From assembly GCA_050084515.1 (NCBI GenBank), contig CM114272.1, positions 31,248,001 to 31,312,000 on the forward strand: 64,000 bases of DNA. The letters run 5' to 3'. Position numbers and translations under genes: made by a program. Below, one piece after another: positions 61,376 to 64,000 of this stretch. The number at the start of each line of letters is the position of its first letter. Position 1 is the stretch's first letter. Under the pieces are notes generated by a model. The model was not told where the DNA came from. It saw nothing but the letters and a program-made list of their open reading frames with translations, and did not search any database. The DNA is from Blasia pusilla (lineage: Eukaryota; Marchantiophyta; Marchantiopsida; Blasiales).

Positions 61376-62830
61376 CCTTAGAGAGAATGCTGGAAAAGTT
61401 CATTTGATGTAGATTCTCGGAGATATGCTCTTGAAGTCGATCAAGCCCTTCCGTAATCAATTGATTAGAAGGGGGTAGAATTGCTTGTATAGCAAGAGAA
61501 AGAAGAGCTTGTGCAGATTGATATCTCAGTTGTTGAAATAATAGGCCCCCCTCCTCTATATGGGCAACATGATCCATCAAGACAGATGTATCTCCTTGGA
61601 GAAACCTTGAAGCCATAATCGGTGCTACCAACGTCCAACTCCCCAAAAAGGATCCGGGAGCAAATGCGACTATGGAGGAAGTCCCACCCCTCCAAAAGAA
61701 ATAGGCAAGATAGCTTGTCGTGAAGCCAAGACACCATCCTCTCCCCCAAATGTATTCTGGCCAAGAAATTGACCAAAAGTTGCCAAGATAGAAGAGTCAA
61801 AAGAGACCAACCGATGTAAGAACCTTGGAGTGGAAGGAAAAGTGCAAAGAAGGTAGGAAGGACATCATAGAAAACATCGGGAGAGAATCCCATAAGCCAC
61901 TTGGGGATCCTCTAGATAAGCTAACAAATGAAGCTATTCCATGTCTTTCAAAATGATCTCATCCAAGAACTTTGAGACATAGTCGATGAAGCCAATTGGG
62001 AGCCCAAGAACCCTAACCCCTTCAATGTAGATGGGGAAATCAGAAGTAGGTGGGGTGAATGTTGAGGGAAGGCATGATGGAGACCATACTCCACATTTAC
62101 TAGGTTCGGCTTTAAGGTCTAAGAAAGAGAGTTGCTCCACGAAATGGGTATAAGCGGGAACCACTTTAGAAGGAGGACCTATAATGTGAGTGTCATCAAC
62201 GATAGAGGGGAAAAGACAAGCTGGAAAAGCTTGCGCTGATGCTTGAAGAGCACGAAAATGGGCAATGGCAAAGAATGGGCCAAACATAGAATCACCTTGA
62301 CGTGTGCCACAAGCCGCTTATAGAATACTATATTCCCCATGTAGCATGATGAGAATAGATAATGGGCGTATCATAGGCAAAGAAGGACTGAACAAATGGA
62401 ATGGGACTAGCAAGTTGTCCTCTTGCATAACGTAACTCCGTAAAGATGGCCACAAGAGAAACTGAATTGAATGCGCTAGCCACATCGACTTGAATTGCTA
62501 CCCATTCTGGATGAATATCAAGAGTGGAGCAAATCCTATGCACCACAACCTCACAATCTCCACGAGTTGCCACTCCAAATTGATGAGGGAATAAGTGGGC
62601 ACTAAAATGAGGATGAAATAACAAGAACAAGGATCGACTAACCAAGTGGTATAAAACCTCTCCAATAGCCAAAGGCCGGACACTTGAAGGAGGCTTATCC
62701 ATAGCCAACAAACGAAGAGCCCCTAAGAGCCTAGATATAGAGAATGGGAGACGACCTGCCGCAATATGTGCATACACCTTATATAGAGAGACAAAGCCAC
62801 TTGCTGAATCTGTCAGGATAAAGCAATCAC
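61376..62830 (-). pseudogene. LINE-like reverse transcriptase domain
   Basis: Motifs on the minus strand, in order: HLCDCFILTDSASGF; AMDKPPSSVRPLAIGEVLYH; FGVATRGDCEVVVHRI with VAIQVDVASAFNSVSL (first catalytic Asp); GTRQGDSMFGPFFAIAHF; and SIVDDTHIIGP near 62190 (catalytic Asp pair). A thumb-like PISFGGVGLPP follows near 61680. These define a non-LTR reverse transcriptase. A frameshift lies at about 62290-62330 between the QGD and the preceding motifs, and stops follow in the thumb part. Confidence 0.9.
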
Positions 62831-64000
62831 AAAGATGCTAAAAAACCATCAATGATAGCCCGCTTGCTGATAAGCGAGGAGTATGAAGAAAACCCCTTGT
62901 GAAAACCTCAAAGTCAAGCTTTAAGTCAAGGTCCGTTGTATAGTGTTCCACAAAATGTGGTGCATCACCACTTGAAGGAGGGTGAAGAGCTTCTAAGAGA
63001 GCCACTGTTTCCGCACTTGGAACCGTTGGAGAGAGAGGATCCAATGCTCGAGCTGCACGTGAAAACTCACCAACTTGCCCCAAAATTAGACTTTGTCGAA
63101 GGCGTTGTATTGAAGGCCTCCCATGATTGGCGTGTTGAGTGGGATGAGCCAAAGCTAAGGCCTCTGTTTGAAGTACATGCTCATTCTAAAGATTCTCCCA
63201 ATCCCTAGACATAAAGCGCTAAATACGTGTGGAGGTTTCACGATGACCCGTCGCATCATCCCTTGGAGGGAGGACTAAAATCCATTGTGGGAAGAGTAAT
63301 AGGAGATACCAAGCATTGATATCTGTGGGATAACGCGCTAACCTTTCTAATGGGAAAAGCAAAGCTTATTGGGTGATGGGGCGAAGAGCAATAGGAATGC
63401 GAGTATAGAGTCTAGGATGAGGAAGACCTGGATGGAAAGATTGAAAGAGATCAATTTGGCTTAACCACGTCCACGCAATTGTTGTAAGGAGTGCAGTAGG
63501 AGGTGGTAACGGGTACGGGATTGAAGGCCCATGCATGGATCGAAAATACCGCTAATGTCTTTTGATCCCATTAGGAGCAAACTCCTTACCGCGGATATGC
63601 AACGAACCTTTGGTACAAATGCATAAGTTGAAGGGTTACAAGGAGAGGATGTGGGAGTTGCAAGAGGTGATGATAGACGATGATGAGGGGGTAAGTAGGT
63701 CGGGGAAGGAGAAGGAGGAAGAGGGGAAATAAGGGTAGAATAGATGGGAGTTGGAAGCAAGGGCATAGATGAGATATGTGGGGATGGCAAAGTAGTAGGA
63801 TTCGGTAATAATGGATCAAGATTAGGCTCAATAGGACAAGACGAAGAGGGGAGAAGAGGAGAATCTGGAAGAAATGTAGTGAGTGTAATGGGTGTATTAG
63901 TATATGGAGGAAAATGGCGAGATCTCTGATGAGGAGGTGAACCAAGGGGAGAGGTTTCGACTATAGGAGGGCGTTTAAAACCAAAGAAGCGAGTAGATCG
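62831..64000 (-). pseudogene. LINE-like N-terminal region
   Basis: The minus strand carries a Pro/Ser-rich stretch near 63600-63800, then AWYLLLLFPQWILVLPPRDD and TGHRETSTRI, a stop, RFMSRDWENL, followed by RPSIQRLRQSLILGQVGEFS and SRAARALDP with SAETVALLEALHP. Such segments usually precede the reverse transcriptase in this LINE type. Several stops and frame changes occur. The true start lies beyond the window or is lost. Confidence 0.65.

Larger units (their letters stand above)
60032..64000 (-). mobile_element. decayed non-LTR (LINE-like) element, split by a solo LTR
   Basis: Three coding blocks lie in order on the minus strand: an N-terminal block (62838 to beyond 63900), a reverse-transcriptase block (61376-62830) and a C-terminal zinc-finger/endonuclease block (60032-60750). 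A 617-bp LTR at 60755-61371 separates the last two. Stops and frameshifts occur in all blocks. The element may continue past the window's right end. It lies head-to-tail upstream of MIP2, with its 3' end about 780 bp from the MIP2 ATG. Confidence 0.85.

Noticed and set aside
63586-63945. Leu-rich 119-codon minus-strand frame suggesting a membrane protein
   Set aside because: It is the alternate frame of the Pro/Ser-rich N-terminal part of the LINE-like element.

Overview
The window is nuclear DNA of a land plant. It holds one intact-looking spliced plant gene, several decayed Ty1/copia, Ty3/gypsy-like, hAT and LINE-like elements, a nucleosome-length satellite and long AT-rich stretches without genes. 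The LINE-like element belongs to a type (reverse transcriptase plus C-terminal zinc-finger/endonuclease) that I associate more with bryophytes, lycophytes or ferns than with flowering plants. That placement is weak, and I do not name a species. There is no sign of bacterial gene organisation: no operons, no ribosome-binding sites and no CRISPR array.

Layout. 1-2.4 kb is GC-rich and looks like the promoter side of a gene whose first codons (minus strand) run off the left edge. It carries a motif, CCGTC(C/G)GAT, repeated in one orientation. 2.4-7.2 kb is AT-rich and geneless. 7.25-8.98 kb is a second GC-rich island without a recognisable gene. 9.4-10.2 kb holds three perfect inverted repeats. 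From 11 to 19.3 kb lies a hAT transposon copy split by a complete 5.3 kb copia element (13.9-19.2 kb). 19.7-22.6 kb holds LTR and gag remnants of a gypsy-like family. 23.2-24.1 kb has unrecognised open frames. 24.15-32.0 kb is a 179-bp tandem satellite, interrupted by a 3.2 kb segment with ~55-bp CACTA-like terminal inverted repeats that encloses a truncated copia pol. 32.2-35.2 kb is a second hAT copy, inverted relative to the first, which shows the first copy's pre-insertion site. 35.5-38.0 kb has further gypsy-like remnants. 38-50.8 kb is gene-poor and AT-rich.

The functional gene is at 51867-59256 (minus): a seven-exon plant NBAS/MAG2-INTERACTING PROTEIN 2 homologue with a Sec39 domain. 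All six introns are GT-AG and in phase, giving a 1,828-residue protein for ER-Golgi tethering. Compared with the roughly 2,400-residue flowering-plant proteins I remember, it lacks the N-terminal beta-propeller and a block in the middle.

Upstream of that gene, 60.0-64.0 kb is a decayed LINE-like element (minus) split by a 617-bp solo LTR with a 4-bp target duplication. Most of the window is therefore layered repeat insertion. The best leads are the short MIP2 form, the TIR-bounded copia fragment inside the satellite, the hairpin cluster at 9.4-10.2 kb, and the hAT pair as a record of nested insertion.
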